From: Spirosoma profusum
GTDB lineage: Bacteria > Bacteroidota > Bacteroidia > Cytophagales > Spirosomataceae
Direction: 5' to 3'
Length of the DNA stretch: 64,000 bases
Assembly: GCF_014699005.1 (NCBI RefSeq)
Contig: NZ_JACWZY010000003.1
Coordinates: 62,001-126,000, forward strand
Each line of letters opens with the position of its first letter. The stretch's first letter is position 1. A program made the translations under genes and the position numbers. Shown in pieces: positions 36,053 to 43,877 of this stretch. The notes beneath the pieces were generated by a model, which saw only the letters and a list, made by a program, of their open reading frames with translations, did no database searches and was not told where the DNA came from.

Positions 36053-37582
36053 ATGTCACTTAAAATTTCTTCGGCACTGATTTCCGTTTTTTACAAAGAC
36101 GGACTCGAACCATTAGTACGTCTGTTGCACGAACAGAACGTCAAACTTTATTCAACAGGTGGAACACAGGCATTTATCGAACAGCTTGGCGTTCCGGTAA
36201 CCGCCGTTGAAGACCTTACGGGTTACCCATCTATTTTTGGCGGACGTGTGAAAACTCTGCATCCGGCGGTGATGGGCGGTATTTTGTACCGGCGCGAACT
36301 GCCCGAAGACCTCGCCCAGGCCGAACGGCACCGTATTCCTCCCATCGACCTGGTTGTTGTCGATCTGTATCCCTTCGAGGAAACAGTGGCGTCGGGCGCA
36401 TCGGATGAAGACATTATCGAGAAAATCGACATTGGTGGTATTTCACTGATTCGGGCAGCTGCCAAAAATTACAACGACGTATTGATTGTGTCTTCCCGAA
36501 GTCAGTACGGTAACGTAGTGAATCTATTGACTGAGAAAGGCGGTGCCACCGATCTGGAAGATCGTCGTTACTATGCGGGAGAAGCCTTTGCCGTTACGTC
36601 GAAATATGACACGGCGATACAGGCTTATTTTTCGGGTAGTATTGTTCGTTCGGCGAATGAAATTTACGATTTTAAAACCCTGCCAGCAGCGCACCTGCGC
36701 TATGGCGAGAATCCGCATCAGCAGGCAAGTTTCTACGGTGACCTGGAAGCTATGTTTGAGAAACTTCACGGCAAAGAGCTATCATACAACAACTTAGTAG
36801 ATGTCGATGCCTGTGTCAGTCTCATTGATGAGTTTTCGGAAACGACATTTGCTATCATCAAGCACACCAACGCCTGTGGTATCGCAACGGCCCAAACCGC
36901 TAGAGAAGCGTATCTGAACGCCCTCGCCTGCGACCCGGTTTCCGCTTTCGGGGGCGTAGTTATTACGAACGTAAAGGTAGACGTAGCAGCCGCCGAAGAA
37001 CTGAATAAGTTATTCATGGAAATTCTGATTGCGCCTGGTTATGAACCGGACGCATTGAATATCCTGAAATCGAAGAAAAACCGCATTCTGCTGCAACGTA
37101 ACGCGGTGACGCTGCCCACCGTCATGTTCAAAACCATTCTGAATGGCGTGCTGGAACAGGACAAGGACAATCTGGCCGAAACGGCAAGTCAGTTCAAAAC
37201 GGTAACCGAAAAAGCGCCGACCGAAAGCGAACAGCGAGCCCTCGAATTTGCGCTTAAGGTGTGCAAACACACCAAATCGAACACAATCGTTCTGGCGAAA
37301 GAAGGACAGTTATTAGCCAGTGGCGTGGGCCAGACCTCGCGTGTTGATGCGCTACGTCAGGCCATTGACAAAGCGCACACGTTCGGCTTTGATTTGAATG
37401 GTGCAGTTATGGCTTCTGACGCCTTTTTTCCATTCCCGGATTGCGTTGAAATTGCGGGGCAGGCGGGTATTACGGCGGTCGTACAGCCTGGCGGCTCCAT
37501 CCGCGACCAGGACTCCATTGATTATTGCAATCAACACGGTCTGGCTATGGTAACGACAGGCGTAAGACATTTTAAACATTAA
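36053..37582 (+). CDS. purH: Bifunctional AICAR formyltransferase/IMP cyclohydrolase
   Basis: The 509-residue protein matches PurH in length and order. The N-terminal MGS-like cyclohydrolase (residues 1-190) has LYSTGGTQAFIEQLGVPVTA, GGRVKTLHPAVMGGILYRR and DIGGISLIRAAAKN. The C-terminal transformylase has LRYGENPHQQASFYG, KHTNACGIA (catalytic Lys-His), DPVSAFGGVV, GVGQTSRVDALRQAI, SDAFFPFPDCVE and the ending GVRHFKH. It carries out the last two steps of de novo IMP synthesis. It stands alone, not in a pur operon, as is frequent in this group. A nested palindromic repeat follows it. Confidence 0.97.
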   Translation: MSLKISSALISVFYKDGLEPLVRLLHEQNVKLYSTGGTQAFIEQLGVPVTAVEDLTGYPSIFGGRVKTLHPAVMGGILYRRELPEDLAQAERHRIPPIDLVVVDLYPFEETVASGASDEDIIEKIDIGGISLIRAAAKNYNDVLIVSSRSQYGNVVNLLTEKGGATDLEDRRYYAGEAFAVTSKYDTAIQAYFSGSIVRSANEIYDFKTLPAAHLRYGENPHQQASFYGDLEAMFEKLHGKELSYNNLVDVDACVSLIDEFSETTFAIIKHTNACGIATAQTAREAYLNALACDPVSAFGGVVITNVKVDVAAAEELNKLFMEILIAPGYEPDALNILKSKKNRILLQRNAVTLPTVMFKTILNGVLEQDKDNLAETASQFKTVTEKAPTESEQRALEFALKVCKHTKSNTIVLAKEGQLLASGVGQTSRVDALRQAIDKAHTFGFDLNGAVMASDAFFPFPDCVEIAGQAGITAVVQPGGSIRDQDSIDYCNQHGLAMVTTGVRHFKH

Positions 37583-37590
37583 TTAATTTC

Positions 37591-37768
37591 TGAACCGGGA
37601 TTTAACAGATTTAGGGATTAACAGGATTTTGTTTTCAGTAGATTAATACGCTTCGGAGAAGCGAAAAACAAAATCCTGTTAATCCTTCAATCCGCTAAAT
37701 CCAGGGGGACGCCCGTGCGGTTCAGAAGAATTTCAGAAAATCCATAAATCAGTTAAATCCCGGTTCAG
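37591..37768. repeat. Nested palindromic repeat between purH and plsC
   Basis: The outer arms GAACCGGGATTTAAC (37592-37606) and GTTAAATCCCGGTTC (about 37753-37767) are exact reverse complements. An inner pair, GGATTAACAGGATTTTG (from 37615) and CAAAATCCTGTTAATCC (to 37685), is also exact. The outer word occurs again as AAATCCCGGTTCAG at 39353-39366. AATCCTGTTAATCC-type palindromes are dispersed in many Bacteroidota genomes. Confidence 0.75.
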
Positions 37769-37770
37769 AA

Positions 37771-38505
37771 ATGCTATACACAATCTGGTGCGCTATTTGG
37801 TTTGTGGGACTGTATCTCATCCTATTCCCATTCCAGTTTGTGTGTTTGCAGCGCGATTCCTGGAAACCTATTGCCCATAAAATCAATTACATCTGGGGAA
37901 AGCTGTTCTTTTTCGGCGTGGGTATTCCCGTTCAGGTTGATCATCGATTTCGACCCGATCCTAAAACGGTCTATGTGTTCTGTGCCAACCATTTCTCGTA
38001 TCTGGATATTGCGGCACTGGGTGTTATTGTCAAAAACTACTACGCTTTTGTGGGCAAAAGTGAGGTGAAACACATTCCTTTATTGGGTTATATGTTCGCC
38101 AAACTGCACGTACAGGTGGATCGGAGCCAGCCGAATAGCCGGGCTTACTCACTGGCCAAATCGATTCGGACGCTGGCTTCGGGACGTAGCATCGCTATTT
38201 TTCCGGAGGGTGGCATTAAAGCGCCCGAACCACCGCAAATGGTTGAGTTCAGGGATGGCGCTTTTACGATGGCGATTCAGCAGCAGGTGCCCATTGTGCC
38301 CGTTACGTTACTGAACAACTACCTGATCTTGCCCGATAAAAGTCCTATTCGCTTTCGTCGGCATACACTACGTGCCGTTATTCATCCGCCCATCGAAACT
38401 AAGGGAATGACACCCGATGATATGGAACGATTGAAAGAAGAAACGTATAAAATTATTGATACTGAATTAATGAGGAGTTCAAAGAGCGAAAGCGTGAAAG
38501 AGTGA
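37771..38505 (+). CDS. plsC: 1-acyl-sn-glycerol-3-phosphate acyltransferase
   Basis: The 244-residue protein opens with a membrane helix (TIWCAIWFVGLYLILFPFQF). The PlsC active site is NHFSYLDI (H-x4-D, near residues 74-79), followed by FVGKSEVKHIPLLGYMFAKL, RSQPNSRAYSLAKS and the substrate-binding FPEGGIKAPE, then PIVPVTLLNN. It adds the second acyl chain to lysophosphatidate on the inner side of the membrane. The final codons (SSKSESVKE) are encoded inside the left arm of a palindromic repeat, which may have replaced the original 3' end. Confidence 0.9.
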   Translation: MLYTIWCAIWFVGLYLILFPFQFVCLQRDSWKPIAHKINYIWGKLFFFGVGIPVQVDHRFRPDPKTVYVFCANHFSYLDIAALGVIVKNYYAFVGKSEVKHIPLLGYMFAKLHVQVDRSQPNSRAYSLAKSIRTLASGRSIAIFPEGGIKAPEPPQMVEFRDGAFTMAIQQQVPIVPVTLLNNYLILPDKSPIRFRRHTLRAVIHPPIETKGMTPDDMERLKEETYKIIDTELMRSSKSESVKE

Positions 38506-38554
38506 AAGTTATCCAGCAGGTACTTTCGCTCTTTCACGCTTTCGCTCTTTGAAC
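38477..38554. repeat. 33-base inverted repeat spanning the end of plsC
   Basis: Arms 38477-38509 and 38522-38554 match in 32 of 33 positions (words GTTCAAAGAGCGAAAGCGTG and its complement). The left arm encodes the last residues of the acyltransferase and the right arm reaches to 13 bases before the gatC start codon. It may terminate plsC transcription. Confidence 0.8.
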
Positions 38555-38566
38555 CGCTCTTGGCCT

Positions 38567-38854
38567 ATGAAAGTTGACAAGGAAACACTGCAAAAAATTG
38601 CCCATCTGGCGCGGCTGGAAGTAAAACCAGAAGAAGAAACAGAACTGCTCAACAGCCTGAATAACGTACTGACCTGGATGGAGCAGCTCAATGAAGTAGA
38701 CACCACTGGCGTCGAACCGTTGACACACATTTCTCCCGAAACCAACGTATTGCGCGAGGACGTAGTGGCGAATCAACTGCCTCGCGAACAGGCGCTTGTC
38801 AATGCTCCACAACACGATGAACAATTCTTTGAAGTGCCTAAAGTGCTGGAATAG
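38567..38854 (+). CDS. gatC: Aspartyl/glutamyl-tRNA amidotransferase subunit C
   Basis: The start is ATG 38567 (MKVDKETLQKIAHLARLEVK), the standard GatC opening. The 95-residue product has IAHLARLEVKPEE, LNNVLTWMEQLNEVDTTGVE and PLTHISPETNVLREDVV, the full belt that wraps GatA and GatB. The complex converts Glu-tRNA(Gln) or Asp-tRNA(Asn) to the amide form. gatA and gatB are not in the window, which is normal outside Firmicutes. Confidence 0.95.
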   Translation: MKVDKETLQKIAHLARLEVKPEEETELLNSLNNVLTWMEQLNEVDTTGVEPLTHISPETNVLREDVVANQLPREQALVNAPQHDEQFFEVPKVLE

Positions 38855-38870
38855 TACGTAGCAAAAAGGG

Positions 38871-39263
38871 TTAATTAGATGAGCCGACTGCTTTCAGGCC
38901 AATAATACCAACGGCGATGAGCATAATAAAAAATAGCTCAGTCCATGTCCAGTTTAGCCGCAACCAGAAAACATCGGCTGTTTTTAAAAACACCAGCGTT
39001 AAGGCCATCCAAACGGCAAAAGCGGTCGAGGTAGGGATCGAGCGCATGGCGATGGCCAGCAGTATGGTGTTCACGATACCGAAAACTACATAAGCCACCC
39101 AGGGAAACAGGATCGGTAATCCGCTATCGACGCGATAAAACGTATCCCAGCGGAGAGTTTTAAGTGAATCCCACCGCATGTACTTGAGCGAATACGTCCA
39201 GGCCATTTCACAAAAGGCCGCACTGAACAGATATAGCCACGAAAGAGTCGCCTGACTTACCAT
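38871..39263 (-). CDS. SMR/EmrE-like four-helix membrane protein
   Basis: The 130-residue protein has four predicted helices (LYLFSAAFCEMAWTYSLKYM, LFPWVAYVVFGIVNTILLAI, TSTAFAVWMALTLVFLKTAD, ELFFIMLIAVGIIGLKAVG). A Glu in helix 1 (CEMAW) sits where EmrE uses Glu14, and SIPTSTAFAVWMALT corresponds to the GxAYAxWxGxG region, though changed. The SMR family exports small cations or guanidinium as dimers. The loop after helix 1 is longer than normal, so function is uncertain. On its strand a -33 TTG and a near -7 element (TTCCTTTG, 39289-39296) lie upstream, 18 bases apart. Confidence 0.75.
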   Translation of the reverse strand: MVSQATLSWLYLFSAAFCEMAWTYSLKYMRWDSLKTLRWDTFYRVDSGLPILFPWVAYVVFGIVNTILLAIAMRSIPTSTAFAVWMALTLVFLKTADVFWLRLNWTWTELFFIMLIAVGIIGLKAVGSSN

Positions 39264-39361
39264 GCATCCGAATTTGGGTCAATAGATGCAAAGGAAATAA
39301 GGATGTCAGGTTACCAAGAGGATTAGCCGATTAAGAAATTGTTGTGTTTCTAAATCCCGGT

Positions 39362-40864
39362 TCAGACTAATATCGGCTTAACAATTTTCCCTGCTACGTC
39401 GGTAAGCCGGAAAGGGCGACCCTGAAACTGATACGTTAGTTTTGTATGATCGAAGCCCAGCAAATGCAGGATAGTAGCCTGCAAATCGTGAATATGAACT
39501 TTGTCCTTTACGGCATAGTAGCCAATATCGTCGGTTTCGCCGAAGGAAAAGCCTTTTTTCACCCCTCCGCCAGCCATCCAGACTGTGAACGCATCGAGGT
39601 GGTGATCGCGACCCATGAACGGTAACACCTGTCCATCGCGGTTTTCCTGCATCGGAGTTCGACCAAATTCACCGCCCCAAACTACTAACGTATCATCTAA
39701 TAAACCGCGCTGTTTTAAGTCTTTCAACAAAGCTGCTACAGCCTGATCGGATTCCTGGCATTTAGTTTTCAGACCAATATCGATGGAGCCGCTGGCGCTA
39801 GTGCCGTGGGTGTCCCAACCCCAGTCGAACAGTTGGACAAAGCGAACACCCCGTTCGACTAATCGACGGGCTAACAGACAGTTTCGGGCAAATGAACCTT
39901 TGTTGGGGTCAACCCCGTAGCTATCCAGAATGTATTGAGGCTCACTTTTAATGTCCATTGCATCGGGCACCGACATCTGCATTCGAAACGCCAGCTCGTA
40001 TTGCGCAATACGGGTCAGAATTTCCGGGTCTTTTACGTCATCGTACTGCTGCTGATTGATTTCGCTAATAGCATCAATCGTGTTCTTTCTAACGTCACGG
40101 CTAATGCCCGACGGGTCAGAAGCGTATAGAACCGGATCGCCATCGGTACGACATTGAACGCCCTGATAAACAGTCGGTAAGAAGCCACTTCCCCAGACAG
40201 ATTTTCCTGCATCGGGTTGTTTTCCGCCAGAAGCCAATACGATGTAGCCGGGAAGATTGTCGTTTTCGGTGCCGAGTCCATACGTAACCCACGAGCCTAA
40301 GCTGGGGCGGCCAAGTCGGGCGCTGCCTGTGTGCATGAGCAGTTGCGCAGGGGCGTGGTTGAACTGGTCGGTATGCATACCTTTCAGGAACGTAATGTCA
40401 TCGGCTACACCTTGTAAATGAGGGAGATAATCTGAAATCCAGGCTCCCGATTGACCATGTTGCGCGAACTTTCCCTGTGGCCCCAGCATTTTCGGAACAC
40501 CCCGTATGAAGGCAAACTTCTTTCCGGTCAGCAACTCCTGCGGGCAGTCTTTGCCATTATATTTTGCCAACTCAGGTTTATAATCAAACAATTCTAATTG
40601 GCTTGGAGAGCCCGCCATGTGAATGTAAATAACCCGTTTTGCTTTCGGAACGTATTGCGACGGGTGCGGAGCCGACGGTTCTCCAGATTGCAACGTAGCA
40701 CCGACACTGTTTGGCTGGTCGGAGCTTTTATCGAAAAAGCCACACCCTGCCAGCGTTGAACCAAGCGCCATAGCTCCCAGCCCAGTTGAGCAGGTATGTA
40801 AAAAATGCCGACGGGTAGCACGTAATGCAGCGGCTTGTTGAAGTTCGTCAAGAAGGTTTTTCAT
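39362..40864 (-). CDS. DUF1501 secreted protein
   Basis: The 500-residue protein has a Tat-like, lipoprotein-like leader: RRHFLHTCSTGLGAMALGST and LAGCGF. Characteristic DUF1501 segments include PKAKRVIYIHMAGSPSQLEL, FNHAPAQLLMHTGSARLGRP, FDWGWDTHG, LVVWGGEFGRTPM and GRDHHLDAFTVWMAGGGVKKG. The fold is related to alkaline phosphatase/sulfatase enzymes, with several metal-type His and Asp residues kept, but no reaction is established. It follows the DUF1549/DUF1553 gene by 13 bases in the same direction; the two families regularly occur as such pairs in Planctomycetes and Bacteroidota. Confidence 0.9.
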   Translation of the reverse strand: MKNLLDELQQAAALRATRRHFLHTCSTGLGAMALGSTLAGCGFFDKSSDQPNSVGATLQSGEPSAPHPSQYVPKAKRVIYIHMAGSPSQLELFDYKPELAKYNGKDCPQELLTGKKFAFIRGVPKMLGPQGKFAQHGQSGAWISDYLPHLQGVADDITFLKGMHTDQFNHAPAQLLMHTGSARLGRPSLGSWVTYGLGTENDNLPGYIVLASGGKQPDAGKSVWGSGFLPTVYQGVQCRTDGDPVLYASDPSGISRDVRKNTIDAISEINQQQYDDVKDPEILTRIAQYELAFRMQMSVPDAMDIKSEPQYILDSYGVDPNKGSFARNCLLARRLVERGVRFVQLFDWGWDTHGTSASGSIDIGLKTKCQESDQAVAALLKDLKQRGLLDDTLVVWGGEFGRTPMQENRDGQVLPFMGRDHHLDAFTVWMAGGGVKKGFSFGETDDIGYYAVKDKVHIHDLQATILHLLGFDHTKLTYQFQGRPFRLTDVAGKIVKPILV

Positions 40865-40877
40865 CGTACTAAATTCA

Positions 40878-43667
40878 TTACTCTTTCGTAATCACCTCAT
40901 CCAGATTCAACATCGTGTTCGCCGTTACGGTCAGGGCAGCAAGTTGTGGCGTAATAATCGAACAATCTAAACCAGGTTGGTCGAACAGATTTTCGGCTTC
41001 ACCGGGTTTCTGACGGTAATGTTGTTCCGTCGTTTTGTAAAGCTGAACCAGTACGTTCAATTTCTTTGCCGGTAAATCACGTAGCATGATACGTCGGAAA
41101 CCGGCCTGAATTTGGTTAGCAGGTGAAGCGCCATGTTGCTGCATATACGTAGCAAGATTTTTGGCGGCTTCTACGTAAACCGGATCGTTGAGCGTTACCA
41201 GCGCCTGCAACGGCGTGTTGGTACGCAACCGACGTAGCTGACAGAATTCACGACTAGGGCTATCAAACGTGACCATCGATGGATAGGGCGCGGTACGTTT
41301 CCAGTACGTATACAACGCACGACGGTGCAAATCCTCGCCCTTGCTTTGCTTCCACGTATCGCCATCGTAAGGTGATTGCCAGATGCCGTCGGGCTGGACA
41401 GGCATTACGCTCGGACCAAACATCTTATGACTTAACAACCCACTGACCGCCAGCGCCTGATCACGGACGGCCTCGGCGGATAAACGAACCCGCGGACCTC
41501 GCGCCATTAGTTTGTTGAATGGGTCTTTTGCCAGTAATTCAGGTGAAGCTTTTGAATCCTGCCGATACGTTGCCGACATAACCATTTTTTTCAGGAGTTT
41601 CTTAACACTCCAATGGTCGGTTTCCATGAACTCGGCAGCCAGATAATCGAGCAGTTCGCGGTGGGTAGGAGGGATGCCCTGCGTACCCATGTCCTCAACC
41701 GTTTCCACAATCCCCGTTCCGTACAATTGTTCCCAGAATCGATTGACAGCCACACGAGCCGTAAGCGGGTGTTCGCGGCTAACCATCCAGCGGGCCATTC
41801 CCAGGCGATTTTTAGGCAGTTTCGGGTCCATCGCCGGGAATGATTTTGGTACGTCGGGCGTCACCTGCTTGCCTTTAACCAGCCAGTTACCCCTATCAAA
41901 AACGTGAGTTTTCCGAGCTAAGTCACCAGTGCCATCGAGCATAATGGGCGTTTGTTCGGCTTCAGCATTCAGGATGGCTAACAATTCTTTATCCTTTTCG
42001 CCAACGGCCTGCTGCGGTTGTCCCGGCAGAATGGGGGTGAAAGCCACCCACTTAATCTGAACCCAGTCTTTGGGCATCTTCGGGCTATCCAGATACATGT
42101 ACAGGCTATGCTTTCCCTGTATTGATGGCAGCGGAATCATCTGAACTGTATCTTTTCCGGGTTTCGGCGTCGGAAATTTGGCCAGAACAGGCCCATCCAG
42201 TTTATCCAGATGCAATGTAACAGAAGCATCCGTGGCTTTAGTCCCCCAACGTATCAGCAAACGAGGGCGGCCGGTCAACGTAACGTCTTTGATACGTACC
42301 GAACCTTTGTCCTGAAAACCAAAGTATTTAGCATCCAGCAACGACGCATTAACGTACTGATCGAAATCGTGCGAGTTAATTTTAGGCTCTACGGTACGTA
42401 TCAACTGCGTAACCTGACTCACAACCGCTTTTGCCTGTTTCGGATTACCGGCACTATGTTGGATATATTGTTTCAAATCAACGATTTTGAGCGAGTCGGC
42501 AGGTTTGTAGAAACGTAGCGTCGGTGTTTCGCTTGTTACGTCTTCGTCGCGGGTGTTGTTGAAAAATGCCACAAACTTGTAATATTCCTCATTGACGAAG
42601 GGGTCGTAGGGATGGCTGTGGCACTGCACGCACGAGAACGTAGTACCCTGCCAGACGTCCCAGGTCGTATTCACACGGTCAAGAACGGCCGAAATTCGAA
42701 ACTCTTCGTCCTGCGTACCGCCCTCGTCGTTATTCATCGTATTGCGGTGAAAACCCGTCGCAATCAACTGATCATCATCGGGTAAACCATCCGTACGTGG
42801 TGGCAACAAATCGCCGGCCAGTTGTTCTACTGTGAATTGATCGAAGGGTTTGTCTTGGTTGAAAGCGTTGATAAGCCAGTCGCGGTAGCGCCATATTTTG
42901 CGGCCGGGGTCGCGTTCGTAACCTTTGGTATCGGCATAACGGGCCAGATCGAGCCACATTCCGGTCCAGCGTTCACCGTAGGCGGGCGATTGCAGCAGCT
43001 TGTCTACTACGTTCTCGTACGCTTTCGGCGATTTATCGTTTACGAAATCCGTTACGTCCTGTTCCGTCGGCGGCAAACCAGTCAGATCGAGCGAAACCCG
43101 GCGGATCAACGTAGCACGGTCGGCTTCGGGCGATGGTTTTAAGCCATCCTGTTTCAGTTTGTCGAGAATGAAATGGTCGATTTCGTTCTTCGCCCAGTCG
43201 GTTTCATCATTTACGGTTACACCCAGCCGACTCAGGAACGTACCGATTCTCGGTAAATCAGGCTTCGTAACAGACTGATACGCCCAGTGATTACCCCATT
43301 CAGCACCCTGATCAATCCATTTACGAAGTAAGTCAATTTCTTCTGGTTTCAACGGCGGATGATCGAGGGGCATCCGCTCATCGGGGTCGGTCAAGGTGAG
43401 CCGACGTATCATTTCACTGGCGTCGGCATCTCCCGGAATAATGGCTGGTTTCCCCGATTTGGCCGGTGCCACCGCTTCATGCCTGAATAAAAGCGAAAAC
43501 CCTGACGCTTTTTTGACGCCCCCGTGGCAGGCAATGCAGTTTTTGTTCAATAACGGCTTGATCTGCGTATTATAATCGACCTTTTTTTCGAAAATACCCA
43601 GAAATGAAGGAAGGAGCAGCGCGCCAGCAATGCCTATAAAGCCAATAAAAAGCCACTGAGCTTTCAT
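40878..43667 (-). CDS. PSCyt1/DUF1549/DUF1553 haem-type secreted protein
   Basis: The 929-residue protein begins with a membrane or export segment (LFIGFIGIAGALLLPSFLGI). A cytochrome c-like PSCyt1 domain with CIACHGG (CxxCH haem site, near residue 43) follows, then DUF1549 (about 150-365, DLTGLPPTEQDVTDFV, GERWTGMWLDLARYADTKGY, CVQCHSHPYDPF with a second CxxCH), a beta-rich middle with ligand-binding look, and DUF1553 (about 630-900, MARWMVSREHPLTARVAVNR and RRLRTNTPLQALVTLNDPVY). Two CxxCH motifs suggest electron transfer. Together with the DUF1501 gene it forms a two-gene unit whose biochemical role is not known. Confidence 0.9.
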   Translation of the reverse strand: MKAQWLFIGFIGIAGALLLPSFLGIFEKKVDYNTQIKPLLNKNCIACHGGVKKASGFSLLFRHEAVAPAKSGKPAIIPGDADASEMIRRLTLTDPDERMPLDHPPLKPEEIDLLRKWIDQGAEWGNHWAYQSVTKPDLPRIGTFLSRLGVTVNDETDWAKNEIDHFILDKLKQDGLKPSPEADRATLIRRVSLDLTGLPPTEQDVTDFVNDKSPKAYENVVDKLLQSPAYGERWTGMWLDLARYADTKGYERDPGRKIWRYRDWLINAFNQDKPFDQFTVEQLAGDLLPPRTDGLPDDDQLIATGFHRNTMNNDEGGTQDEEFRISAVLDRVNTTWDVWQGTTFSCVQCHSHPYDPFVNEEYYKFVAFFNNTRDEDVTSETPTLRFYKPADSLKIVDLKQYIQHSAGNPKQAKAVVSQVTQLIRTVEPKINSHDFDQYVNASLLDAKYFGFQDKGSVRIKDVTLTGRPRLLIRWGTKATDASVTLHLDKLDGPVLAKFPTPKPGKDTVQMIPLPSIQGKHSLYMYLDSPKMPKDWVQIKWVAFTPILPGQPQQAVGEKDKELLAILNAEAEQTPIMLDGTGDLARKTHVFDRGNWLVKGKQVTPDVPKSFPAMDPKLPKNRLGMARWMVSREHPLTARVAVNRFWEQLYGTGIVETVEDMGTQGIPPTHRELLDYLAAEFMETDHWSVKKLLKKMVMSATYRQDSKASPELLAKDPFNKLMARGPRVRLSAEAVRDQALAVSGLLSHKMFGPSVMPVQPDGIWQSPYDGDTWKQSKGEDLHRRALYTYWKRTAPYPSMVTFDSPSREFCQLRRLRTNTPLQALVTLNDPVYVEAAKNLATYMQQHGASPANQIQAGFRRIMLRDLPAKKLNVLVQLYKTTEQHYRQKPGEAENLFDQPGLDCSIITPQLAALTVTANTMLNLDEVITKE

Positions 43668-43794
43668 ACACCTAATACCTTCAGATACAAGCTTCTGCTA
43701 AAAGCCGAAAAAATGGCTTTTGTACTGTAAAGTTAGCGAACAGGCGACTTAAAAGAATAACGAATCAAAGGCAATTGATTTGTGAATTAGGAAG

Positions 43795-43873
43795 ATGATG
43801 TATAATGTATGAAGTATGATATATAATGTATTCTATAAGTGAAATACATCATATATCATACTTCATACATCAT
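43795..43873. repeat. AT-rich palindrome after the acetylesterase-like gene
   Basis: Arms of 30-38 bases (ATGATGTATAATGTATGAAG to the left, and CTTCATACATCAT ending the right) pair with few mismatches around a loop near 43833-43841. It lies just behind the stop of the leftward gene at 43878 and could end transcription. Confidence 0.7.
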
Positions 43874-43877
43874 TTGC

